Assembly: GCA_944472155.2 (NCBI GenBank)
Contig: OX235273.1
Location: 84,562,793 to 84,626,792 of the forward strand
DNA length: 64,000 nucleotides
DNA from: Trichobilharzia szidati
Lineage: Eukaryota > Platyhelminthes > Trematoda > Strigeidida > Schistosomatidae
Direction of reading: 5' to 3'
How positions within the stretch are numbered: position 1 is the stretch's first letter; every line of letters starts with the position of its first letter. A model generated the notes under the pieces. It saw nothing but the letters and a program-made list of their open reading frames with translations. It did not search any database and was not told the origin of the DNA. This document shows positions 1 to 12,200 of this stretch, piece after piece. The translations under genes were made by a program, and so were the position numbers.

Positions 1-192
1 GGCAATCCTTATCCAGTGTTAATCTTTTCAATCCAGCATATTTTCAGCTTTTGAACTTCAATATTTATATCATCTTGGATCTATTAAATGTTGAGATACA
101 CTCAAGAGTGATGTTCAAAACCAGTCGAAAGTAACAAAAAACAGTTGCTGGATTAAATTGATATGATTATCCTTTAAATACTTTTTTCTTAC

Positions 193-287
193 CAAAATGG
201 ATTGTAAAACATCGTCGGGAGGCAAGTATTTTCTCGGCCCGAAACGTGAAACAATCTCCATGTTTTCAGCTATTGTATCTAACCAAG
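193..287 (-). CDS. Exon 21: MyTH4-2 to FERM-2 hinge; gene continues off left edge
   Basis: A 95-nt exon, acceptor caacag, donor gtaaga, entry phase 1, exit phase 0. WLDTIAENMEIVSRF followed by GPRKYLPPDDVLQSIL is the G-P-R-K/R-x-x-P-P hinge that precedes a FERM domain. The FERM itself must lie beyond position 1. Confidence 0.85.
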
Positions 288-3200
288 CTGTTGAATCACA
301 AGAAAAATCAGACATTTTATAAATCCTTTTTTCTTAAAAGTCCACTAGCAAATAAAAATATGTTTGAGGTGCGAATAAATATCTTAGTTATAGGATAACC
401 ATTTCTAACCTCCTAAACGATGAATCAGATTGAGACAAGAATTTTAGTGGGTGTAATGGTGGTTCAATGGTCTAGTGGATAACTCTTTGCTAGCGTCAGT
501 GGTTAGGCGATACTATAGTTGGCAGCCACACAAATGATCTGGGTTCAATTTCAGGCAGTCGTACTCCTATACCTCGTCTAGCCAGTGGTAAGCCTGTAAA
601 GGACGCACGCAAGGTTGAGCGTGAGGCTAGCAAACGCATCCTGAAAACGTAATACCACCGCTAATGAAAGCTTAAAGCTTGAAGCCATGTGTTCCACTTA
701 GAACGAAAAGAAGAAAAGAAGGATTTTAATCCGTGATCTGTGGATTACCGGCCTACAAATCATCCACTGAAGAGGGAAACCCATTTTCTGAAGACTTTGT
801 AATTAGGTTTCAGTCACCGGTTGTGTTCAGTGTTTGCCATAATTTACATCTATTATCATCACACAAGTTCTCTAGCCAGTTTTTCTAATCATTTCACGCA
901 CCTCAATCAACAATCATCCATTCATTTTGCGACTCTACATGAAAATATTAAATCTAGTTGTCAGCAAATTAAATGTATACAATTTATTCTTCATCAGATA
1001 AACTTGGATATTAAATATTGGTTTGTAGGGATTTGACTGATTAGTTACAGGATTTCATCACGAGCTGACATCGGTTAGAGAACCATTGGAAAACCTGAGA
1101 GTGCTGACTTAATAGTCTACAAGCTCGTCTGCCCTGCAACCAAAAGGTCATTGGTTCGAACCATGGAGGTGGGTGCGCACTGATGAAGAGTCCAAAACTA
1201 GGACGAAACAGCTGTCCAGTACTCCCAGGTTTTCCAATGGTTCTGTAACCTACGTCAGCTCATAATGAAATCATGTAAACAAAAGAAGAAAAATTAACTT
1301 AAAGATCATCTAAAAGCGTTTTTTAGGTGAGCAAAAGCACTAATTAGATACCGATGGAGACTCCGTCCAAAAAGACAACTAAATAGTTAGTCACAGATAC
1401 TTAAATTTCACGGTTCTACAAATAAGTACAGATTCAAATCTTCTATATACATATATATATATATAGAGAGAGAGAGATGTGTCCAAAGATGCATGAACTT
1501 AAGTCATTATGATACCTTTGATGAATGGAAGAGAAATCCCTCTTAAAGATTTACACCCGTTATAATTGAAAACAACTGTTCTATTTGAAAATCACTGTCT
1601 ACTGTTACATGATCATTGAATTTCACATTCAAGAAGGGAGGTTGATGAATAAAGTTTAGACATACCTTTTAATTTTGGCTGTTGAATATCATTTCTAAAT
1701 GCAATATACTTAATTAAATATGGTCTGAGCAAATCTGTAGTTGGAATGAAGATCGACAGTAATTTCCATAATAACCAAGTTAGTTCACAACTGTCACTAG
1801 AAAATAGAAAAAAATCAAGGATGTCAAATATATCACTAAACTAAATGAATATTCTACTGATTCACATCAAAATTAACATAATATGCAGTCGATTCTACTG
1901 CCTTAGAGTGTGAGTTAGGTCTTTTACAGATGACATTTCGCTCACTGATCGTGATTTCCTTGTTTTATGTTCTCAATTACTTCAATAAATATGTAGAGAT
2001 TTAAAAGGTTTTGTATAACAACAAAACTCATAGCATACAATAAGAAATACCAGAACCTATCATCAAAACACTGTCTATCATGACCAAAAGGAGTTAATTT
2101 AAAAAATGATTCATAAATAGTGGAAATCTAGATCGCTACCATGAAGAAAACACTTTCACTAATGAAAAATTTCGATAATATCAATCAACTAATGCCGGTG
2201 AAACCTGTGAATTCACTATGGGTAAGATTTTATTTTGATAAATCACACAGTGTTGTACTGTAATATTAACTGATGACGTTTCGAGTATAAACTATTGCTC
2301 ATAATCATATCATATGATTTATCAAAATAAAATCTTATCTATGATGGAGTTATGCTCTACCACAGTACCCAAGTTTTATACTTATATCAAACCTATGAAT
2401 AGCTGAAATAACCAATCTCCTTTTTCTTTACAAAGACAAATACTGAGTCTATAAGTTATCACCCTTGTGAAATGAATACGTTGCACAATTTTTAGATTTT
2501 TAACTAATTCTGAGAATTTTCCAAAAATGCTACAAGTTTCACATAAACTAGCCTAGTCTCGAACCCACATATTTTTTATTTTATTCCTTTACGTTCCCAG
2601 TGGAACAAACGGCTTCAAGCTAAAGGCTTGAAGTTTCGGTAGCAGTGGTAATTATTTTAACGGGATGACGTTGCTAGCCTCATGCACAACCTTTCCTCTT
2701 TATCAGTCTTACAATTGGTTTAGCGAGGTAAAGGAGTGTGTCGGCAAGGACCTGAACCCCGAAACACCTGCGTGGTCAGCGTAGTTGCCACGATCCCACA
2801 TCAGTTAGACATAAATGAAAGCCAGTGAGCACTATTTCGTTCTAGTTTGGAAGTCGTAGCCAGTGGAGTGTACCATGTCAAAGTTTAGTGGATGCTTGTC
2901 AGATGCGCCGGTTGAAGGTGGAGCAATATCACGAATTGACTGAAGTAGACTTCATGCGTCACTGAATTTCGATCCAAGTGGCTGCATGGTCAACAAGTTT
3001 GATCTGGTGACTTGAAGGCCCCAGGCTAGTCCCCTGATGGGGTAGAAGGTGTGCACTGCTGAAGAGTTCCAAATTCAGAAGAAACAGCTGTCCAGTGCAC
3101 CCCAGCTTTCTATGATCAATAACTGATGCTAGTTCATGAAGAAACCTGCATTAAAATTAAGTTTTACTGTTTATCTCCTTTGAAGAACAATATTTCCCTG

Positions 3201-6200
3201 GTTATCCATTGGTCGCCATACAGATCCTGAAAAAGATTTCATAAAATCTATTTCTTTTAGACTAAGAAAACACAGTGAACATTCACTCAAATTGTACCTA
3301 ACAGTGTAATGCAAATATCAACACTCCACGAACTAAGAAAGAGTAGACTCAAATCACAAATGACTTTCATGGGTATCTAGAACAATTATGTATTTATATC
3401 CATATAATTTTTCAGTTTAATAAATGCTTACACAGAATAACTGAATATATTCACTATATTAAAGGTTTTTGTATTTCCCAATGAATGAAAAACAAAACGA
3501 TATGTGCAAATCTTTAATGTAATGTAATTCATATTTTTCATCGTTCAGGTTGTAACCAGTTGAGAAGAATCCTCGAAATAATAAAAAATGAGCTCATATT
3601 ATCCTGGTACAATTGTTGTTCTTGCTTTGTTTAAGTTTATTAATGGGAAGAATTGCATGAAGATATTGTTTTTACTGACGTTTCGCTATTTAATGCTAAT
3701 AGCTCTATCAAAGTACTATTAAACCGGAATTTACAAAATCTCAGCATATATATAACCAAAATCTTATGTACCTTCAAGATTCTACGGTCAACCAAAGATA
3801 CATAAACCCACAATTCCATTAAGACCAGTAATAGATTTCACCAACTCACCGACATACAACCTATCTAAATACTTACTCTCGATACTACAACCACTACAAA
3901 AGGACACTCAAAATATTGTAAGAAATTCATATGATTTCAAATCCCAAATAGAACACCGAGAAATTGATAAAGAAGACATTATGGTAAGCTATGATATTAA
4001 CTCACTGTATACTAGTATCCCTATTACCAAAAGTTTTCATATCATTTCCAGTCTACTAGAATCAGATAGAACGCTTTCACAAAGATGTCCACTGGACACC
4101 AGTGAAATAATTAAGAGCTTAAAATTCTGTCCAGAAAGTAATTATTTTACATTTAAAGGGAGTTTATATAGACAGACAAATGGTGTTGCTGTGGGTTCAC
4201 CAGTCTTTCAAATAGTCGCCGACCTTTTCATGAATAAATTCGAAAATAACATCGTTACGCCGATCGTTGATCGCGTCAATCAATTATGCACTGCATAGAC
4301 AAGCCCAATAGAACTCATCTCGCATACAAGACCAGCCAAACGTATTATTGTATGCAAAAGTAGCACGCATAGCAACGCTATAGTGACAAAAGGCCCCTAT
4401 AAACGAAGCCTGCAGCCACCAAATTCAATGAAACTGTCATCCCTGCCAACCAATTTAGCATGCAAATAGCTTCTATACGTCTACCAAGACTATAGAAAAC
4501 CATACATAGTCATATAAGCGAGCAATGAGAACTGGTCAACTCATGCTCATATCGCATATACAGCTTATGCTGTGTTTACTATAGGATTTTTAGGGTTCTA
4601 AGCTGACAGCCTAGCAAGTGCGCTGTAGGGCCTACACAAGCTCAGAACCCTATTGTCATAGATACCAAAACGCGTTTAACGCATTCCTCTATCATTTGGA
4701 ATGGTTTTTGAAAGTTTCAATTTTTTGACATTCTGGACCCGAGTTAGGGGTAGTATCCCTATATATATCGTCTATATATATATATATATATATCCCTATT
4801 ATATTGAAAATAACATCTTTTCAAGAATACTCACTCCTAAAATATGGTTAGGATATTTAGATGATACTTTTGTAGTTCTAAAACGAGATCTACACAATTC
4901 ATTCCTGGAGAAAATAAACGGTGTATCTCCCAGAATCCAGTTCACTTCGGAAGCAGAATCAGACATCGGTGCACTACCATTTCTAGACTGCCTAGTTAAG
5001 AGGAGGGAAAACGGATATTTTAGTATATCCATATTCAGGAAGAAAACCCACTCAAATAAATATTTAGACTTCAGATCATCACACCCCATCAGCGCAAAGG
5101 TATCAGTTGTTTCAAGTCTTCTTAGACGAGCACACTCTTTGATGTTAATGGATGAGAAAGAAAAAGAAGAAGAAATATCAAACATTACTGAAACTCTCAA
5201 GTAAAACAACTACCCAAGGAACTTCATCAACAAAATCAACACATACATTAAGTATGGCCGAAAACGCATTCCGAAAACATGGACCTCGACAGTCGTCATC
5301 CCATATAGAGAAGAGACGTTAGATGATATCAGGAGAGTACTCAATCAGCTAGATATTAGAGTTTTCTTTAAAACATCAGACACACTACGAAACAACCTTG
5401 TCCATATAAAAGACCAGATCACTGAAGATTCTCTATCTAATTGTGTCTATAAAATAAAATAAAATGTTTGGAATGTGATGCGATATACACAGGATAAACA
5501 TTGCCAGAGAGAAATCAAAATAAGAAGAAATGAACACCATAGAGCATCTATTCGACCACCGAGAAATCCAATTGAACTGAAAAAATTTGAAAAATCATCA
5601 GCCATAGGTCTACATGCCATAGAATCGGGTCACAAAATTGATTTTGACAATATTGAAATAATCCAGAAAAACTTCAGAAATCATAAAGAACGTCTAATGT
5701 CAGAAGCACTTCATATCAAGTGGGATCCAAATTGCCTGAATAGGAATGATGGACTAAAGCAGAATCTTACCAGGTTACAACACCTCCCTCCCCCATGTAG
5801 TGACAAAATCAACACGAATGTGATATGCAAGTTCACTATGTAAACACACACTGCCTTTATAATTTTAAACACTGGTCAAATCCAACAATCCACACTTGAT
5901 TTTGTTATCTTTACCAGCTGATCAACTTGACAACGAAAAATGACCCCAGACTAACGAACGATGATCAAGTTTTGATACCATAACAGATGTACTATTACCT
6001 TAGTTATTTTGTTTAGTGATCTTCATTGGTATTTTAACTTTCAATATGTCCTTTTAACTTGACCTAAGTCTATTTTCTCACCCCTTAACTCTTTGTTATA
6101 TATATGCTGAGATTTTGTAAATTCCGGTTTAATAATACTTGGATAAAGCTATGCGCAGCATTAAATAGCGAAACGTCAGTAAAAACAATATCGTTTTGTT

Positions 6201-9200
6201 TTTCATTCATTGGGAAATACAAAAACCTTTATTATGATGAATATCATATACCCAATGCCCAAATTTTTCCAAACTGTTTAAAGTGAACTTGGTTTGGACA
6301 TATTTAACTGAATTTATATTTAGTTTTTACATATTTCTCAGGCTGATAAAAGGTTCATAGTGATAGCTCAAAAGCAAATTAGTTAACTGCATATGCATTT
6401 ATATACACACCAAGGGAGAAAGTAATTGTTGAAGGATTGCATTGATTCATGTCATGTCCGATATTGTGGAGACAATGATTTCAAACATCTTCAAAACACT
6501 GATCGTCTAAGGCAAGAGCGAATTTAACAAAGTGTGTTCTTGTCTCATGAAATATGTCTTGCAACAAGATGTCATGAAGTTTATCAAATGTGATAAAGTC
6601 TTGAAACGGGTTAGTTACAATTCTAAGTTTGTGTGGGGTTGGAAATCCGCCTCTCATCATATTATTCTTATGAATACATACTACTTTTTAGCAGTTTTAA
6701 CGACTCGGGTGAATATTGCCATTCAAAAGAAACATCTGCACATGATACAACTGTTAGCCTCATCTTACTATTTAAGATCGAAGTGGCTAAATATAGCTAC
6801 TTATTGTTTACAATTATAGGCCAGCTTTTTGTAAAATTGAACGAAGATGGATTCTATATCAAGGAACAAAAGCATACAGTAAGGACGAAATGCATATTTC
6901 TGAAAGATACTTTGCATATCATACCTTTTAGCTTAGCTGACACATACTCTACATTAGAGATACATTTTGATCACTAATACAAATTGAAAACCAAATTTGG
7001 TTACCATGATCATTTTGTTGTTAAGTGGATGTGTTGATTGTTTAAAAGCTTGAGCATACATGATATTTTGGCTAGTACAATCCTAACATTAAAAGTACAT
7101 TTTAAAAGACTATACAAACCTAAATTATCATGTATCACCTTAAATTCACATATGTTTAATAAAATCATATTTGATTCACGATAACTTTCTCTGAGGACAA
7201 ATACTCGCCGAAGATATTGGCTAGCGGTTGTGCTATATAGTGAATTGGCAGAAGTTAGAATTCATGCACTGGCCATTGGATCGGGTCCCAGTGGCTTAAT
7301 GGTATCCGAGCTCGCCTTGTAACCAGAAGGTCCTGAGTTCGAACCCCGGTGGGTGCGTACTGATGAAGAGTCTCGAATTAGGACGAAACAGCCGTCCAGT
7401 ACTCCTAGGTTTTCCAATGGTTCTCTAACCAATGTCAGCTCATGATGAAATCCTGTAACCAATCAACCAAATCCCTACAAACCAATACTTGAATACCAGT
7501 ATAACTGGTCATTTATACACAGTAGCTTCTCAATATTCATAAGATGATAACTTAAATGGTTATGACTGAACAACAACACTTCAGTTGAATTCAGTGATAT
7601 TCAAATATTGTTTGTAGGCATTTGATTGGTTTCACGATTTCATCATGAACTAACATCAAATCCCTGTAAACAACACTTGAATATCAGTCGGATGCTCACT
7701 AGTCACTGACCCTACTCCGGTAGGTAATCACCTAGGTTCTAGTGAGAAGTCGTGACCAGTGTGGTACAGCCGGTCGGCTGTGAGGACAAATACTTTCTGA
7801 TGACATTGACTAGTGGTTACACTAGATCGTGAATTGGCAGAAGTTGGAATTCATGGACTGTTGAATCGGATCCCAGTGGCCTGGTATTTGTAGGGTCCTG
7901 GGTTCGAACCCTAGTCAATGCGTACTTCTGAAGAGTCCTAAACCAGGGTGAAACAGATGTCCAGTACTCCCAGGTTTTCCAACAGTTCTCTAACCGATGT
8001 CAGTTTATGATGAAATCCTGAATTCACTGAGTTGAATAACATTTACAGCTTTGTATAAAGAGTAGAATTCTTAATGCGTAAATCAAAAATAACAAATCAG
8101 ACTCTAAATTATTTTGGTTTTAGAACAAAAATATGTACTAGCAATGTAAAAATCTAACATTATTTCATGACTTTTACAAGAATAGTTTTAATAAAACCAC
8201 TATTCTGCTTTTGTAGCTATGTATAGTACTTAACAAATATTTACTTCAAATACCTAATAAACTCATTTTGCATGTTGATCCAACACATGAGAAAAAGAAA
8301 AAATAATTTTCAGGGATTATTTATGTTGAAAAATACAAACAAAAAATCTTGTAAAGAAATCTAAGTGTTGCTAGAATGATACTAGCTGCCTCTTAAGTTT
8401 AATAGAAATTTTTAACACCGAAATGCTGAACGTCAACATGATTTACAATTACCCATGGAATCGATAATAGCAAGGAGTAAACGCGCCACTATTATTATTA
8501 TTATATCCTATAATTCCTAGAGGGACATAGGGCTTCAGCCGTGCGTCTCCATTGAGTTCGGTTCTCTGCTAGAGTCTTCACCTGGCTCCAAGTCTGCCCA
8601 TACGCTTTCAATTCTTCTCCACATGATCTCCTCCAGGTCACCCTTGGACGACCAACTCGTCGCTTCCCTTTCGGGTTCCACTCGAGCGATGGCTTGTTTA
8701 GTGATGTCACTTGGTGGTTCCCTCAGAGTATGGCCAATCCACCTCCATTTCTTCCTGCCTACTTGTTGCACAATTGGTTCCTGGTTTGTTCGCTCACTGC
8801 CAGAGATCTCTTTTGCTGATCATTTTTGGCCATTTGATCTTGAGTATTGAGCGAAGACAACTGTTAATGAAGGTCTGTAAACTGTTTGAGATGCTATTTA
8901 TGACGCACCAAGTCTCTGTTCCGTATAATAGCACTGACTTCACATTGGAGTTGAAAATCCGGATCTTATTTTTGATGCTGAGTGCTGTTGACCTCCACAC
9001 ATACTTGAGAGTAGTGAAAGCTTGTCTTGCTTTTCCGATTCTTGCTTTGATATCCTCGTCAGTTCCGCCTGTAGTTGAAACGATGCTTCACAGGTAGGTA
9101 AAAGAGGTTGTCTCTTTCGGATTCCTCCCATTTGTGCTGATTGTAGTCTGTTGTTGTTGTTGCTGTTGGTGGTGTTGCCCGGGAATCTTCATCACCTGCC

Positions 9201-12200
9201 TCTGTTTTCTCTATGTTTACCCGAAGTCCTATCTTTGATGTTTCTTCTGCCAACTTGTTGATTTTCACTTGCATATCTTCCAGTTTGTGGGAAATCCGAC
9301 ATATATCATCGGCGAAGTCCAGATCCTCCAGTTTTTTTTAGTGAGTACATTTTATGCCTGTTTCCTCATTGCCCACCGCTGTCTGTCGCATTATCCAATC
9401 TACTGCAATAAGGAAAATCATTGGCGATAGTAGGCAGCCTTGTCTTACTCCTGTCCTCACTTCGAAGGGTTCCGTAAGTTTCCCGTTGTGGATTACTTGG
9501 CATGCAACATTGTCGTATAGCCGTTGGATGAGATGTATAATTGTCGGTGGCACACCGTAGTAGCAAAGTAGTTTCCAAATCACCTCTCGATCGACGCTGT
9601 CAAAGGCCTTTTCAAAGTCGATGAAGTTGAGATAGAGAGGTGACTGCCATTCCAGGCTTTGTCCAATGTTCAACGCGCCACTACGTGACTCCAAGTACAG
9701 AACCACTACAACAAAGGTGTTTTGAGAAACTATTTTCTTCAAGGTGGTGACTCTTTAACAGTCTTTATTCTCGATCTCAAACATAACTTGACCTATGGCC
9801 GTCATCTTCTAGGAAAGGGGTTACGCAACACTATTTGACCAAATAGATGGAACCAGATGACTCATGGTCTTCAAATTCTTCCTACTGGCAATGTGAGCTG
9901 ACTTTCTTATGTTGTCATAGATGAATATCAGGCGTCGGTGGTTCAATTGGTAAGGACTCTCGCCGACCATGCACATGGTCCGGGGTTCGATCCCCTGCCG
10001 ACGCACACCCGATATCTATGGTCGGCCTGTAAATTTGGGCTACCGATATCCATGCTGAAAATTCCATACTTGTACTGAAAATACGGTGTGGCATCAAGCT
10101 GTAATCAAAAAAAATTAAATTAAAAAAATACAGCTGGCACCACAGGTCACGAATTTGAATTTGAACAAAGCAAATTACTCATGAGAATGACACTTAAGGT
10201 GACAATAGCGTAAACATCATAGTTTCCTGACATAAAAATCTGCAGTCATACACCTATTGTTACATCAAGTAATATCAAGTCAGACCAACTTACAGAGTGT
10301 TTGCATCAATTTTTAGTGTTTGTTTAGTTAACTGACAATATAATTCTTCAGATAACCACGGTCGTTCATTTAATGTCTGTAAATGTAAAGATAATAATAA
10401 TAACAGACGTTATAGAATTATCTAAGTGAATCAGTTACACCTAATAGTATGTACTTGTTTCAGTAACATCGAAAGGAACTTTCTGTAAACTGACTTACCT
10501 GGACTATTAATTTGAAAATCACATATTGAGGATATGTAGAAGGAATTTCTTTGGTAAAGCTTTGAATTACTATTGAAAGAAAAAAATAAATAAATAAAGA
10601 CATTGTATTATTAATTGATGAAAGTCATTCAATAACTAATACTTGAAATAATAAAAGCTAACTGTCTGTCTGTCTGTCTGTCTGTTTTCGACATAGAACT
10701 TTGCACATATGTGCGGCAGTTCAAGTCGCCACAATCCATGTAGCACGCCGACCGATAGCTGCTATCCCGACCGATAGCTGCTACCTACCCGACCGATAGC
10801 TGCTACCTTGACGTGGTGGTCGGGCTTGAACACTGCAATGACCCAACAAGCTATAATGGCTGGAACTTATGTTCCTGCAGGTCCTACCATGCCAGAAAGG
10901 TTGTTTGGATAGCAGTTAGACTAAAAGCAGTTACCCAATCCAATCCTATGATTTCAAATAAATCACAAAATATCATGCCGGATCGGTCGGGGCCCGGATT
11001 AACAACGACCGCGCTTTCTGCTGCCGTGTCACAGGGCAGAAGTGATAAATACGCTTCTGAGACACACCATATAAAAAAGAACAAACAAAAACAGGCCGTG
11101 TGTGACCGGCCTCAAGCAGTTGTCCCCTGGGCTCTGCGGTCACGCAACCAACTTCCACGGTGTGGGCAGCCGGGAAGTAACAATCGCCCTCACAATCCGA
11201 AGTGCACGCGAAACCCCTCTAATCCTCGCTCATCTTTGTCTTCATCTTCATCTCTATTATCTTGCCTTCCTTCTACTAATGCAACTCCTCTACTTGTTGG
11301 CTCTTCACTTCCCCTTCACTCTGTGTGCACTGATAACGATGGAAGCCAAAAATAAAAGCTAACAGTTATATAGTAGCAGCTGGAGAAATAAATCATGTTA
11401 TATCGAAAATCAGACCAGTGACTTCATTCTGTTTTATATGAAGTGAAATGTACAAATGAATTTAATGTGCTTTTTCATATTTCATTGTCATAAAGTAGAA
11501 TCAAGCATGTTAAAGTTATTTCAATAAGCAGAGTTAACGCAACTACAAACAAAAGTGTTGTTAAGCTGGACAAAAGTGCATGTTACAGATTAAGTGAAGA
11601 ATTAGAAACAGAAATATTAATTGTAAAAAAATTTTTTTTGTAACAAAACTATAAATCTATGAGTAATTAATAAAGCTTTCTACTTATGAGATTCATGGAC
11701 AGATGCTTAATTTCAAGATCAACTTGTTCAGTAATCGAAATAATTTTGGAAATCATTGGAAAACAGAAAGTACTGGATATCCCATTAGTCTTCAACACTG
11801 TTGATTCTCCACACCATTACAGGTCAAAGCAAAATTTATAATACAATCACCATTCCAGTAGAAAACTGTGCGGAGCTTACTATCTGCTAGTTGCCAAAGT
11901 AGGATGACTATCACCCACTGTCAAGAAGCAATTAACTTAACACTTGACAATTAAACTAACTACAATCTGGCTTAAAAATGGCAAGTTGTCGTGATAAATA
12001 CCATGCATAATAGGACACAACACAGTCCAACAGTGATGCGATGTCCACGCAAAATTCCAACTGTTCATTTATTGGTAATTTTACCGTTCTGTATGTTGGG
12101 GAGCCCTGAGTCAATGTTCAGTGATCATCATCACTACGGTCCATTAATAAAGGATGTCTGAAATCTTGTAATATCCCATTTTTCTGAAGGAGCAGGATTT

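Larger units (their letters stand above)
3450..6240 (+). mobile_element. Penelope-like element PLE-1, broken
   Basis: The coding order is reverse transcriptase then GIY-YIG endonuclease, the PLE arrangement. The ends are inverted relative to each other: 3460-3760 matches the reverse complement of 6090-6240, sharing gacgtttcgctatttaatgc and aaatctcagcatatatataa. The RT is cut by a 552-bp insertion and the endonuclease by stops and frameshifts. A second, reversed copy is at 41.6-42.4 kb. Confidence 0.8.

Noticed and set aside
4799..5209. 136-residue minus-strand ORF
   Set aside because: It is the antisense shadow of the PLE reverse transcriptase (GYLDDTF on the plus strand).
9930..10015. Possible tRNA gene
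   Set aside because: The box A and B-like motifs belong to a SINE head repeated at 41.2, 52.6 and 57.9 kb with a common tail; no proper acceptor stem pairing was seen.
10662..10806. Short spaced repeats resembling a CRISPR array
   Set aside because: A tetranucleotide microsatellite plus three adjacent 16-mers without unique spacers, in a eukaryotic genome.
10813..11362. 180-residue plus-strand ORF
   Set aside because: It lies within the retroposon bounded by target duplications, is low-complexity at the end (Ser/Leu runs from ttcatcttc) and has no domain signature.
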